Position numbers and translations under genes: made by a program | Assembly (NCBI GenBank): GCA_012295275.1 | Contig: CM022666.1 | Coordinates: 16,616,772 to 16,678,771, forward strand | Length of the DNA: 62,000 nucleotides | Direction: 5' to 3' | DNA from: Chrysomallon squamiferum | Lineage: Eukaryota > Mollusca > Gastropoda > Neomphalida > Peltospiridae | Notes under the pieces: model-generated | The model's input: the letters and a program-made list of their open reading frames with translations, nothing else | Database searches by the model: none | What the model was told of the DNA's origin: nothing | Shown here: one piece after another, positions 16,240 through 28,450 of the stretch | How positions within the stretch are numbered: the stretch's first letter is position 1 | Layout of the letters: every line of letters starts with the position of its first letter

Positions 16240-16803
16240 ATGTACACAGATATACTCACTCTTACACACATACACACACACAGATATACATATTCACGCT
16301 TACACACATACACACACAGATATACATATTCACGCTTACACACATACACACACACAGATATACATATTCACGCTTACACACATGCACACACAGATATACA
16401 TATTCACGCTTACACATATACACACACACAGATATACATATTCACGCTTACACACATGCACACACACAGATATACATATTCACGCTTACACACACACACA
16501 CACAGATATACATATTCACGCTTACACACATGCACACACACAGATATACATATTCACGCTTACACACACACACACACAGATATACATATTCACGCTTACA
16601 CACATACACACACACAGATATACATATTCACGCTTACACACACACACACAGATATACATATTCACGCTTACACACATACACACACAGATATACATATTCA
16701 CGCTTACACACATACACACACACAGATATACATATTCACGCTTACACACACACACACACAGATATACATATTCACGCTTACACACATACACACACACAGA
16801 TAC
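16240..16803. repeat. About 38-bp minisatellite with embedded CA tract, about 15 copies
   Basis: Unit of CAGATATACATATTCACGCT plus a short variable CA/TACA tract. Copy-to-copy length varies by even numbers through the CA part, so several reading frames stay open on both strands. None has protein character. Confidence 0.95.
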
Positions 16804-17159
16804 TCAACAATGTTTTCAACGATTTGCCAGCACGAAGAACAGATCTGCTGCAGACACAGGTATGGAAATGATTTATATATAAAAATAAGTAGAAACAATA
16901 AAATAAGTAAAAGTTTATAAAACTCCGTGCAAAGAGAGCTGTTCATGTATCACACTCGACTGAAATTTAAAATTTATTATATAAGAAAGTTTTCTTAAAA
17001 ATAGTTTAGTACTGTGCATCTGTGTGTGTGTGTGTGTGTGTGTGTGTTCATGTGTGTGTTTATGTATGTATGTATGTATGTAAGTATATATGTCCTTGTG
17101 TTTAAGGAACATTCAATTTAGAATGAAAACTAAATAAACATAAAGATGTAAATTCTGTA

Positions 17160-17161
<2 letters not shown>

Positions 17162-17196
<35 letters not shown>
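17162..17196. repeat. Poly-A tract
   Basis: Homopolymer of about 35 A. Confidence 0.9.
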
Positions 17197-17197
<1 letters not shown>

Positions 17198-17335
17198 AAT
17201 TGCTAATTTTAATGATTAAACATTTAAATTTAAATTTAAAGGAAGATAAAATATTAGCTATAAACAATATTCTATATGTATCTGTGCACAGTTCTGTATA
17301 ACATAATAATATCAGTAATAGTTATCAGTTTTGAC

Positions 17336-17510
17336 GTAATAAGAATAGAAATAGTAATAGTTGATGTAATAGTAGTTGTAATAGTAGTTGTAGTAGTAGA
17401 AGTGGTAGTAGTGACAGTAGTAGTAATAGTAGCCGTAGACGTGTTAGAGGCAATAGCAATAGAAGTAGTACTAGTAGTAATGGTACAAGTAGTAGTAGTA
17501 ATAGAATATG
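17336..17510. repeat. Degenerate (TAG/TAA)n trinucleotide region
   Basis: Imperfect AGT/AAT trinucleotide stretch. Its trinucleotide periodicity opens a poly-Val frame. Confidence 0.8.
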
Positions 17511-17659
17511 TTGGTGGGGAGTTGATATGTAAGGGGTAATAAGTATTTAAAAATGCAACATAAGAAATTTGCTAGAGTTATCTTCCTTGAATTTTTATGG
17601 CTACAACAACGTTTTGTTATTCTGTTATGGAAATATGGATATTTACTGACGCAATATTT

Positions 17660-17660
17660 A

Positions 17661-17736
<76 letters not shown>
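17660..17736. repeat. (ATT)n-(AGT)n compound microsatellite
   Basis: ATT run switching abruptly to AGT run. Confidence 0.95.
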
Positions 17737-18473
17737 ACAAGAAAATGTTTTACTGTTAAATTATTACCGATTTGAAAAAGAGGTGAAACATGACAGAAAA
17801 TAATTAAATTAAGATTTCCAAAGTGAGTGTTTTTTCAATATAATTTATCAAGTTTTTCTTTTATTTCTTTTTCTTTCTTTCTTTCTTTCTTTATTCATTT
17901 AATTATTTATATACTTTTTCCACAGGTTTGTATAATTACGTCAATATTTATTTTCGTATATTTGAATGTAGTATATATATATGTTTGAAATTAAACTGCA
18001 TGTATGTGTATGTTCATGTTTGAATATATTTCAATGTCTGAATGTATATTTTATGGATATGTGTATTTGTGTTTGTGTTGTGTGTTAGAGTAAGTGTTTA
18101 TTTCTTTGTGTGTGAATTTGTGTGAATATTTTATGTTTAATATGTTTAAATACCTGTATATATATTTATTATATTTAAACAGGTCTATATGTGGGGAGCA
18201 TATGCATATTTGTATGTAATTATATGTGTATCACTTCGTTTGTGTATGTGTACGTGTATGTGTAGGTGTGTTGTGTATATGTTGCTTGTATATGTTTTTA
18301 TATGAGTGTGTGTGTGTGTGTGTGCGTGCATGCATTTTTTGTATGTAATTATATGTCTATTTACTACTGTGTGTCTACTATATGTGTATAGCCATTATAT
18401 GTGTATACTGTATATTTTATTATGTGTGTCTTGTATGTGTGTATATGTTATATGCTCCTATTTACTACTACGT

Positions 18474-18498
18474 CTACTACTATTACTACTACTAATTT

Positions 18499-18543
<45 letters not shown>

Positions 18544-18545
18544 CG
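18474..18545. repeat. (TAC)n microsatellite
   Basis: TAC trinucleotide run with a few ATT interruptions near its start. Confidence 0.9.
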
Positions 18546-18751
18546 CCACCACTATGTTAATACTGATGCCATTACTACTGCTATTATTTAAACAATTACT
18601 TTTACTGCAACTAAATCTATAACTACTACTAATATTGTGAAAATAATAAATAAATAAATAAATAAATATGAATGAATTAATTAATTAATAATGATCAATA
18701 AATAAATAAATAATTAAAATAATGTAAAACAACTTTTAATTAACTAATAAC

Positions 18752-18783
<32 letters not shown>

Positions 18784-19622
18784 ATTTGATTAAAAGAATG
18801 TAAAACAACTTTTAATTAACTAATATACTGATAACTAACTAACTAACTAAATAAATAAATAAATCCGTCTGCAGTTACAAAACAAATTTCACATTTGTCT
18901 CCCCTGATATACTCTCTGTCATCCAAATTCTTCACGAGTGACGTACTACAATGTTTCATTACAGCGCGAGCTTCACAGCATTCTAAACATATATGACAAC
19001 ATTAACAACGTTACTGTGATAAGTAAGTAAATGAATGAATGAATAAAACTAAATAAATCAACTAATAATTAGACAAACAGACAGACAAAGAGACAGACAG
19101 ATATATAGATACATGGATGGATATACAGATAAATGGAGAGTTAAATAGATACACAAACAAATAAAACACTGAAATAAAAAAAATAAAAAAAAAAAAATAA
19201 ATCTCTTTGAAAATATGTCAAAATAACAGTAATAACAAAGTTCATTTTAAAGCGTTAACAGTTTATTTGGCTTTTTAATATAAAAATATATAATTTTAAA
19301 ACAAAACAGACATCAGTATTATAACAGCTGAATATCTTGTGATATAAAAATATATTTCTTTAGATTTAATAAAAATATAAAATGTTTACACATGTGTATT
19401 ATGTATGTATGTATGTATGTGTATGTATCTGTGTGTGTGTCTATATATACATATAAGTACTCACACATAACGTATATGTGCGTGTGTTAGTTCTAGTGGG
19501 GCAGTGTGTGTTTGTTTATACTGCAATAAAAGCGTATAGGTTGTGTGTGTTTGCTTGTGTATTGTATTATATATTTGTATAATAAATGGGAAAAAAGACA
19601 AGATAAGACAGAAAAGAGCAAC

Positions 19623-19705
<83 letters not shown>
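19623..19705. repeat. (GA)n microsatellite
   Basis: GA run with one GGGA interruption. Confidence 0.95.
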
Positions 19706-19706
<1 letters not shown>

Positions 19707-20039
19707 CATTGTTAGTTATCGATTAAAATAAGTAAAATAATGTAAAACAACTTTTAAAAATTATTATATTAGTTGTACAAAAAATTCAAAATACATTAAA
19801 ACGTTAATATACGTATATTTAGAAAATATTTAGTATAATAACGTAACGATCAAATAATAATTAATAATTTCATCATATATTATTAAAATCAACTTGATAA
19901 AAAAAAAGTAAGTTTATAATATCATTTTAGTAAAATGGTTTTAAAACAGCATATACATTTTATATAAAAATAGAATTAGTAAAAACAGAATCATTCGTTT
20001 TTTTTTTTGTTAAAATAATAAATGTTTTAGATTTTACAG

Positions 20040-20047
20040 CAATAATC

Positions 20048-20117
<70 letters not shown>

Positions 20118-20172
20118 AAAGAAGAAGAAGAAGAAGAAGAAGAAGAAAAAGAAGAAAAAAGAAGAAGAAGAA
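20040..20172. repeat. (AAT)n-(AAG)n compound microsatellite
   Basis: AAT run of about 75 bp passing into AAG triplets. Confidence 0.95.
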
Positions 20173-20956
20173 ATTAAACATTATGGAGTTTGATTTGTAT
20201 TCAGTACACCAGTTAAAAATGTGATGTCATTAACTGACGATAAACAGGGTTTTTTTTCACTGACATTGTACTATGTTCATTTCGAGGTCACCATGCAGGT
20301 TAATTCTATTTCAGCGGAGTTCAAAATGTGTCGATGTTTTTTATTTCTCAAATGCTGAATCTGGGATAAATGAGATATATTCAGGACACGCAAGGAGATG
20401 AAGACAGTGATAACGAGGACAAGCATAAAAGCGAGATATTTTCTTCTATCATATTATTGTGGTTTAAACAATTTATCCTTTGTTCCTCTGAAAAGAATTC
20501 TAAGCCTGGCAGCCTCTTGTGTATTACAACCACTGGAGCATTGCAGATCTTCACCTTCTTTGACTTGACCTTAGTGACGTAAACCTATATGAGGTCATGT
20601 CACCCAGCAGTGACAGAACGAGTGAGTGAAGCATTCACGTGACTCGGAGATAGCTGATAAATAACACTGAAAGACAAAAAGGTCTTTTGGGGAGGGATTT
20701 TTTTTTTTCGTTCTATTTTTTACTTTCAAGAATTTAAGTTAAAAATGTATACAAGGCCGCATTTCTTTTTTTCTTTTTTTTTTTTTAAATTTTCTTTTAC
20801 ATATGTGAGTCATGTCTTTTTCCTTTTTCTGTTCCTCCCCATGCTTTTTGGATTTTTTCTCTTCTTTTCATTCTCATCCATTTTTCTTCTGCGGTTTAAT
20901 CTGTGTTCACCTGTATTTTTTAAATATATTTTTGTATTTGTCTATCAATCTCCTTC

Positions 20957-20958
<2 letters not shown>

Positions 20959-21008
<50 letters not shown>
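20959..21008. repeat. (AAT)n microsatellite downstream of the Kir gene
   Basis: AAT run about 100 bp beyond the Kir stop codon on the Kir strand, so probably in or near its 3'UTR. Confidence 0.9.
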
Positions 21009-21111
21009 TCGTGAATTTGTTTAAAAAAAAATATAAACATATAATAGCATACTTCTGTTTCTTTTCTTTCTTTCTTACGTTTATAATACTGTTTATCATG
21101 TAAGTTTTAAA

Positions 21112-22257
21112 TCAGTTTACAATGTTGTAGCTGCGACAGAAACGTCGTTGCCACACGTCGCTGACGTTTTTGTTCTCATCGAGTTGTTTCGCGCAGTATT
21201 TCGGTGTTCTTGGAACGGGATAAATGTCGTCAAAATTCTTGTAATCCACTTCGTATTTTTTGCTGGTTGATTCCGGTTTGAAGAACGGAGTAAACCTGTA
21301 GCCCCAGAAAATGTCGTTTTCCATGTAGGACGTCCTGGCTTCAAACGAGAGACCGGTGCAGGCCACCGACCCCGCCAAAACGACGATTATCTCAAACCTT
21401 TTCGTTTTGAGTGTTTTGTTGGAGATGTCGTAGAGAGGACTCGATTTCGTGATTCTGTGAATCAGCGTGCACGGCCACCACAGGTGAACTCTGTTAGCAC
21501 CCTCGTTTTCGTCCATCTGCATTTCCTTCAACTCGTAGGCTAAATCCTCCTCATCCTCGTTCTCGTCGTGACGTAGGAAGAACACGCGCACGCTGCCAGC
21601 CACCACTGGTGTGTGCCGCAGGTTCCCCACCCGAAACATCAGACACAGTTCTCCGTTTTCCATGCAGACACAGCAGTGTTTGCTGAACTGCACCGTCTTC
21701 GCTCTCTTTCTAGGATTTTGGATTTTTGCTAGAATAGATCCGGCCAGGAGCGACTGCATCATTGCGCCAAACACAGACTGCAGAATTAAAAGGAAAATTC
21801 CCGCCTTGCACTCCTCGCTGACGTAACGATATCCGTAGCCAATCGTCGTTTGCGTTTCAATGGAGAAGAGAAAAACGGAGCCGAAAGTCTTAATGTTCCA
21901 TATGCACGGGGTAAAATCGGGTTCGTTGTCTCCAAAGTCTCCGTGCCACGAGGCGAGACCAAACCAGGCGAGAGTGAACAGGAACCAGCTGACGAAGAAG
22001 CAGCTGAAAAATACAAAAATTACCACCCGCCATTTTTGTTCTATGAACGTCGTAAAGTGATCGAGCAGCAGCCGAAGCGTGTGTCTCTTGATGTTCGCGT
22101 ATTTGACGTTGAATTTTCCGTCTTTCTTAACAAGACGACGTCGTTTATTCGACAAGGTGTCTCGCGTTATTTCAACAACTGGCGGCGGCTCTGTAACCTC
22201 GGGATGCACCGACGTGGACGGCAGTTTATAGCATGATCTTTTACTCATAAGTTCCAT
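21112..22257 (-). CDS. Inward-rectifier potassium channel (Kir family), intronless, 381 aa
   Basis: Single open frame on the minus strand ending in TGA. It has the full Kir layout: conserved N-terminal segment RLVKKDGKFNV (residues 41-51), first membrane helix about 77-102, pore helix and filter with TIGYG at 138-142, second helix about 152-178, then the cytoplasmic C-terminal domain with LMFRVGNLR (206-214), SPLYD (273-277), FEIIVVL (288-294) and FWGYRF (317-322). Cys118 and Cys150 match the conserved extracellular disulfide pair. Four subunits would form a plasma-membrane K+ channel controlled by PIP2; the basic NPRKRAK segment (181-187) fits that role. Length is normal for the family, and no intron is needed. 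Positions that in Kir2.1 are D172, E224 and E299 are here Q168, A220 and A299, so strong polyamine block is not expected. An acidic loop (about 230-252) replaces the usual sequence. A second Met at residue 4 could also start the protein. Subfamily is unresolved. Confidence 0.95.
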   Translation of the reverse strand: MELMSKRSCYKLPSTSVHPEVTEPPPVVEITRDTLSNKRRRLVKKDGKFNVKYANIKRHTLRLLLDHFTTFIEQKWRVVIFVFFSCFFVSWFLFTLAWFGLASWHGDFGDNEPDFTPCIWNIKTFGSVFLFSIETQTTIGYGYRYVSEECKAGIFLLILQSVFGAMMQSLLAGSILAKIQNPRKRAKTVQFSKHCCVCMENGELCLMFRVGNLRHTPVVAGSVRVFFLRHDENEDEEDLAYELKEMQMDENEGANRVHLWWPCTLIHRITKSSPLYDISNKTLKTKRFEIIVVLAGSVACTGLSFEARTSYMENDIFWGYRFTPFFKPESTSKKYEVDYKNFDDIYPVPRTPKYCAKQLDENKNVSDVWQRRFCRSYNIVN

Positions 22258-22407
22258 TACTCAACGTTTACACTAATCTCTTAGAAATTTCGTAATATGT
22301 CCGAAATCTATAGGAAATATATAAAGTTTGGTTATTACCATTTCTCTTTAAAAAAAAGAAATAATAATTAAATCATTAACCGATTAACCTACCAACCTAC
22401 ATATATA

Positions 22408-22409
22408 AT

Positions 22410-22446
<37 letters not shown>

Positions 22447-22486
22447 GACTGACTAACTAATTAAATAACTGACTAAATAACTAACT
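22408..22486. repeat. (AACT)n microsatellite
   Basis: AACT tetranucleotide run with GACT variants, just upstream of the Kir start. Confidence 0.9.
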
Positions 22487-24025
22487 AATTAAATGAACGA
22501 ACGAATGAATGAATGGATTAGAAAGATAGACAGACGAACTGGTCACTTGGAGAACAGGTCGAAAAAAAGAAAAGAATAAAAAAAAAGACTGACACAGAGG
22601 AAAAACGTATTTTATATAATAAATAATAAATTCAGTATTTATTTATGCTATCTGCAGCATTTGTAGATCATTTTCTCCTGTTTAATGATGTTAACAATAA
22701 AAACTACTACAACAGAGAATACAACGATGACACATTTTGCCAAGGGTAGGAATGTTTTTAGAAAAGTGTATCCAGTTTGAATGTAGATTTCAAAATAATT
22801 AGCTGTTATTTTTGTTGTTTTTTTTTTTTTTTTTATTGAAACTAATATCCTGAGATATAGAAATGAAAATCGCCATTCATGGTAGCGTGATTATTTAAAA
22901 AAAAAAAAAAAAAAAAAAAATAATAAAAAAATGTTTCTGATAACTTCATAACAGACAGTTTGACATTTCCTGGGTTAGAAGTTAAATATTTTATACTGAC
23001 ACAATTATTGTCAACTGACAAATTGTAATTTAGATACAAAAATAAAATAGATAAAGTAATAGTAAAATTAAAATTAAAATTAAAACTGAAATGAATAAAT
23101 GAATGAATGAATGAAAATAAAAAAATAATAATATACAAAAAGAAAAGTTGATCACTGTTGAAATGCCATTTAAATAAAATTACGTGTGCTCTGAAAACAA
23201 AGTTAAGAATTATAAACTACAAACAATGGCTGTGTTAAAAAGACGTACGTACTTACACTCAGACGGTTTCGCCCAAAACTAGAGCATACGCGACATCCTC
23301 TGTGTTTTAAATCCGGGTATCTTGGATGTAGGGGTGCGTTATGGGTAAAAATAATATTTGACTTATTTACAACTTTTTATTTTGTTTTATAAATTACACA
23401 GAAACAAAACATAAATTTCTACAATTTGTAATTCGTTATTAAAAATTAATATAAATATTTTAAAGTTTATTTTGTGTTTTGACGTTGGTGTGTATACGCG
23501 TTACAGATGAATAAGAAGTTAAGTAACTAAAACGTACCCCGATATACGTGAAGCTTATATTTAAATGTTTCAAATGATGCGGAAACTTTTTTTTTTTTTC
23601 TTCTCAAAGTGAAGGTAGTGTGAGGTTTGTAAAGCACAACTTGCTCACCGCTTTTCACCACATTACAATAGAAGCTGAACAAAATAAAAATCTGCAAATA
23701 AATATGAGCAACCTACTTTTTTTTTTTTTTTCACTGTTAATTTAACTAGATTTCCTTTGTAGATTCCAGGTATTCTCTGTGCTGTAACTCGAAACACAAA
23801 ATATGTTTCATATGCAACACCTTTTAACAAAGATAACTAGGTGTTGTGATCGTTTTTTTTTTTGTATGTGTTGCTAACCTATATATGCGTTTTATATGTG
23901 TGTGTATGCGTGCGTACATATGTACATACCTACAATCATACATGCATACATATATATATATACACACACACAGACACACAGACACACAAATCCAGTCACA
24001 CATGCACAAAATGTGTTAACTTAAA

Positions 24026-24180
24026 ACTTGTGATGATGCAAAACGTGTGTTAATGTTAAACCTGTGTTAATGTCAATCGTGTGTTAATGTAAAACCTGTG
24101 TTAATGTCAAAAGTGTGATGATGTAAAACTGTGTTTATGTATAATTTGTGAAAAGGTAAAAGTTTTATTTATGTAAAACT
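24026..24180. repeat. Degenerate repeat with GTGTTAATGT core
   Basis: About seven loose copies of roughly 20 bp of the type AAACCTGTGTTAATGT, decaying toward 24180. Confidence 0.7.
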
Positions 24181-24480
24181 TGTGATACTGTTTCTTGCTT
24201 CGTTGATTCTGCTCTCACATTTCAGTGATGATAATAATCAACAAACAGAGCGTCACCTCTGACCTAGTCTTATCCAATAAGAATTTGTTTTCATTAAATG
24301 TTAATAAGGTAATTTTCTCGTGTTTCTTTACATGTAAAAATAGACAAAATACATTTTTATTGTCAAAGGTCATCATTTATTTTCGTATTAGTGAACTTAT
24401 TAATTTTTATCACATTCCATAACGTATCAACCGACAAGTGAAACACAAAATATCAAAAGCAGATTATGTACATAGATTTA

Positions 24481-24517
<37 letters not shown>

Positions 24518-25762
24518 TTTTATTTATTTATTAAAAAAAAAAAAAAAAAAAAAAAAATTGTTTATTAGGTTCTTAGGTTTAGTAATTTCGTAGGCATGTA
24601 TAAATACTGGAATGAACATATTAGTCTCGCCAAAGGTTAATTATAAGTTAAGAAACAATTTATTTGAAGAAAGCTTTTCATGGCTACAGGACATTTTTCC
24701 TTTCTTTTTCATTTTAAGCATCAACAAATCTCTACCTCAGTATTTTCAATATTTGCAAAATGACAGGAAAACCTTTTTAATCTGATTAATGTAGCAGAAA
24801 TCAGACCTCTCTAGCTGATGACAGCCATCTTGAAAAATGGCTGCCATAATAGGATATATTTTAATATTTTCGGCACTTCTTAGGTCTCCGTGTCTTAACC
24901 ATGTGAAATAAAATCAAAATGTCTTTTATCTGAAAACTCAGTCAGTTTATAAAACAAAACATCGAGTTTTATTAATCAAATAGTGGCTTTATAGGAACAT
25001 GACCGCCGAAATGAAATTTCAAGACATTAGGAAAAAAATATTTTTAAATAACATACACAGAGTATGAATATTTTCATGTTTGTGTCATCTTTTGAACAAT
25101 AATATCTGATATCTAATTTACTCCATTTAACACATTGCCCTATTTCAAAATGATACTATTAACAGTTACAGAGTCGCCGTTGTAGTAGTAATAACTGCAG
25201 GAGTGGTACTGTTGACGACAGTAACGGTAGAAGCTGCATTTCTGTTGTCACTGTTGCTGAAATACATTTCTCTAATTAGATGTGATCAATGTGTAGGCCT
25301 ACTATTATGCATATTTGTTCAATTTAAAAATAATAATTCTTCTTCTTATTTATTTATTTATTTATTTATTTACTTACTATACCATTTCTACGATAAAGGT
25401 AACACAATTATTTTAACGCCACTGAATGAAGTAACCAAGAAAGAAAAATATATTTTGAAAAAACAAAAAAAAAAAAAAAAACTGAAATAATTATATTTGT
25501 TTCAAAATTTACAAAGTTTATTTGAGTTAAAACCAATAAACAACAACAAAAGAAAGAAGACAAAACACTGAATAAAAAATTAAAATAAAAACAAAAACAA
25601 AACAACATAAAAAACTAAAGCAGTAGTTTGGACTCGGCTTGCTTGAGAACATAACTAGAATTCAGTATTTAATTATTACATATAATAATTTTGTAAAAAT
25701 AAGGGTGATAACTCTACAGATTATTAAACAAAAGACTACATAGACTACCCGTAAAATAATAA

Positions 25763-25795
<33 letters not shown>

Positions 25796-26892
25796 ATAAA
25801 TAAATAAATAAATAAATAAATATAATGTATAAAAAATAAATTAAAAAAGAAAGAAGAAAGAATAAAAACAATCACCCTTAAAAAAATACATAACAAATCA
25901 TGTTATTTTTTTTTTTTTACAAATAATTATATTTAATTATTATCATTATTATTATTATTATTGGCTATGTTTGTCCGTTTGAAACATCTTCCACATAGGT
26001 ACAAGTAAAGTAAATCTCATAAGTCATAAGTCGTTTGGTGGTCTTCCCCAGTTTCATATTTCAAATCTGTCGAAACTGTTTCTCAGAGGATGATGAAAGC
26101 AAAACTCGATTTCCCACCGTAAATAATTTATTGCTATAATGCCGAAAATACGCTCGCTCTCCGAATAAAATTGCACATGTTTATCATATGAAGGTAAACT
26201 GTTAAGGTCGCGGAAATACACGAATGTTTATGAAACACTTTTATAACATGAATTGTGATTGGCTTACAACATAAGATATTTTCTTGAACTGACCAGTAGC
26301 AATATTTATCACTAAATGTTTGTATTCTAAAAATAGAAAGCGGGATATTTTTCTTGGAAAAATTTTACGTTCTTGGAAGTAGGAAGGCCTTGTAATCTTC
26401 AGTGTTGTTTTCGATAATCGCTTAAAATCTATTTTGTTTTCAGAAACATACACGCAATTCCAGGTATGTAAAGTATTGTGAAAAAGGACTGACTGTCAAA
26501 TGACGTATTACAAACAGTTGTTATCTTCTTATATGAAGTTTATCATTATTTTGTTCAAATTGTTGATCAACAAAAAGTTGCTTCAGATCAAAGGTTCCCG
26601 AGCAGAGCAACTCTGACAACATTGCTCCAGTTTGCACTTTAAAACAAAATAAATAAATAAATAAATAAATTAGATAAATAGTTTAAATTAAGTTCATACC
26701 TGATGTTATTAAGATTTGTTGCATAATCCAACTATAGATTTATTAATGATTTTTTAATATTTAATTTTTTGGCATGTCCATAAATAAATGGCTCCATATG
26801 TATACGTTAAGTGTGAGTGCTGATAATTGTTTAGTCATATGGAGTCAAATATATAATTTTAGATTTATTAACCAACGTCAGCTTAAAGAATG

Positions 26893-26957
<65 letters not shown>
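26893..26957. repeat. (GT)n microsatellite upstream of STAT
   Basis: TG run of about 64 bp, ending some 70 bp before the probable STAT start codon. Confidence 0.95.
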
Positions 26958-26961
<4 letters not shown>

Positions 26962-27028
26962 CTCTTTCTCTCTGATACAAAGACTATTTTATCAATGAAT
27001 GTAGAATGAAATATGTTTGATAAACAGA

Positions 27029-27160
27029 ATGGCACAATGGCAGCAGATACAACAGAAGCCACGCCAACCTGGTAGATCAGATTCAGAAGTTGTACAGAGA
27101 TGCAGCTTTTCCCATCGAAGTTCGACATTTCTTTGCTGAGTGGATTGAACAGCAGTGCTG
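27029..27160 (+). CDS. STAT first coding exon, with apparent one-base frameshift
   Basis: The ATG at 27029 opens MAQWQQIQQ, a close match to how STAT proteins begin (M-A-x-W then glutamines). The rest of the exon, from LVDQIQKLY through [18 protein letters not shown], is in the next frame. That second frame has a stop (TAA at 27021-27023) and no ATG before the homology begins. If one base between about 27056 and 27069 is discounted, the spacing from Met to the conserved LY is 22 residues, the same as in vertebrate STAT5 as I recall it. A sequencing or assembly error is the simplest explanation; a real mutation or a different upstream start exon are alternatives. Confidence 0.75.
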
Positions 27161-28401
27161 GTGAGTTGTTACACTAATCTCTTTTTAATGTTACCTCATC
27201 TATCGAGATCAAACTTGTGTAGTTTTATTTGGGAGGGGGACTTGTGTGCCTTACTATGTTATGTTGATATTGGTTCAGATAATTGACTGATGGACATCAG
27301 TAAGGCTGTGAAAATGTTTAGTTTAGAGTAAAAATCTTTTGTGTCAAAAATGCTCAAATCACGTTCAGATTCTGGGACAGTTTGACCAACTTTATTTGAG
27401 TCTATAAACAGAATATAGAGAAAACATTTTTAAATGTTTTTACAGATTTCAGTGTAATTGTTTTTTACAGGAAAGATTTTGTCAAAGAAGAACCTGAGCA
27501 TGTACAGCTTGCTAAGCAACTTCTTGAGCAGTTACTGATTCAGATGAAAGACAAACTGACAGAACTACATGAAGATCAGTATTTCCCAATCCGGCTCAAA
27601 CTGGAGGAGGCAGAAAATAACTTTACAGTAAAAATCTATTTAATATAACTTATTTGAATTTTTGCATAATTATATATTTTATTTTACATAGTTACATATT
27701 TAATTTTACTTGATAACATTTTTAATTTTACATGGTTATATATTTAATTTTACTTGATAACATTTTTAATTTTACATGGTTATATATTTAAAAAAATCAG
27801 TATTCAATTATACCTTAAAATATCAACATATATTTAAATTTATATAAAAATATTAATTAAATAATATCTGCTTAATGTTACATGAAAAGTCTACATATAT
27901 TTAGTTTGATATAACTGGAGTTTCAAAACAGATTTGTAAATTAAATTATTTTACCTTTTATTCAGTTTTGTTTAGTGACCTATTCATTTAAATCACATAT
28001 TTGAATAAATACTAAAGGAAATATAAACTGGTTTTCCTTTCATAAATTTAAACATATTCTGACTTTTTAAATTAAATTAAATTAAATATATGTTTTTATA
28101 TAAGAAACTATTTTCATTTGTATGAATATTTTATCATGCTTTATTTATTACTGGCAGCAAAACTTAGCTAATGATAAAGTAAGACTATGAAATACTAGAT
28201 TAAAAATGTCCAACTTCATCTTTGTTGTATGGTTGAGTAATTAATTGTATAAATGTCTTGCAAAATGTTTGATTTTTGTTTGTTTCTATTTTTATTCTTT
28301 TTTAGCAATTTTATGGCTGCAACCCGTTTGCTTTCATTGACGTTATGAAAAAATTGTTGCAAGATGAAGCAAACTTGATAGAGGCTCACGAGGTAAATGA
28401 T

Positions 28402-28450
<49 letters not shown>

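Larger units (their letters stand above)
10742..21111. other. Gene-poor interval dominated by simple repeats
   Basis: About 10 kb separate the TNF-type gene from the convergent Kir gene. I found no exon-like sequence with conserved protein motifs on either strand. The interval holds ATT, CA, GA/CT, TG, TAC and AAT microsatellites, two minisatellites (14282-14716 and 16240-16803), several A/T homopolymers and many TAAA/TTTA tracts. The open frames inside it translate low-complexity DNA. Confidence 0.7.
22258..27028. other. Intergenic region between divergent Kir and STAT genes
   Basis: No exon-like sequence was recognised. Because Kir is on the minus strand and STAT on the plus strand, both promoters should lie here, but I see no convincing TATA or initiator element. 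It holds AACT, GT and ATT microsatellites, long A/T homopolymers (for example 22890-22920 and 24533-24556), and phrases with repeated ACCTGTGTTAATGT near 24030-24120. Confidence 0.6.

Noticed and set aside
16240-16920. 226-codon Thr/His-rich frame and overlapping frames on both strands
   Set aside because: Product of the CA-containing minisatellite; all frames stay open for the same reason.
20370-20582. 70-codon frame with an acidic start
   Set aside because: No recognisable domain, no splice context and no neighbouring exons.
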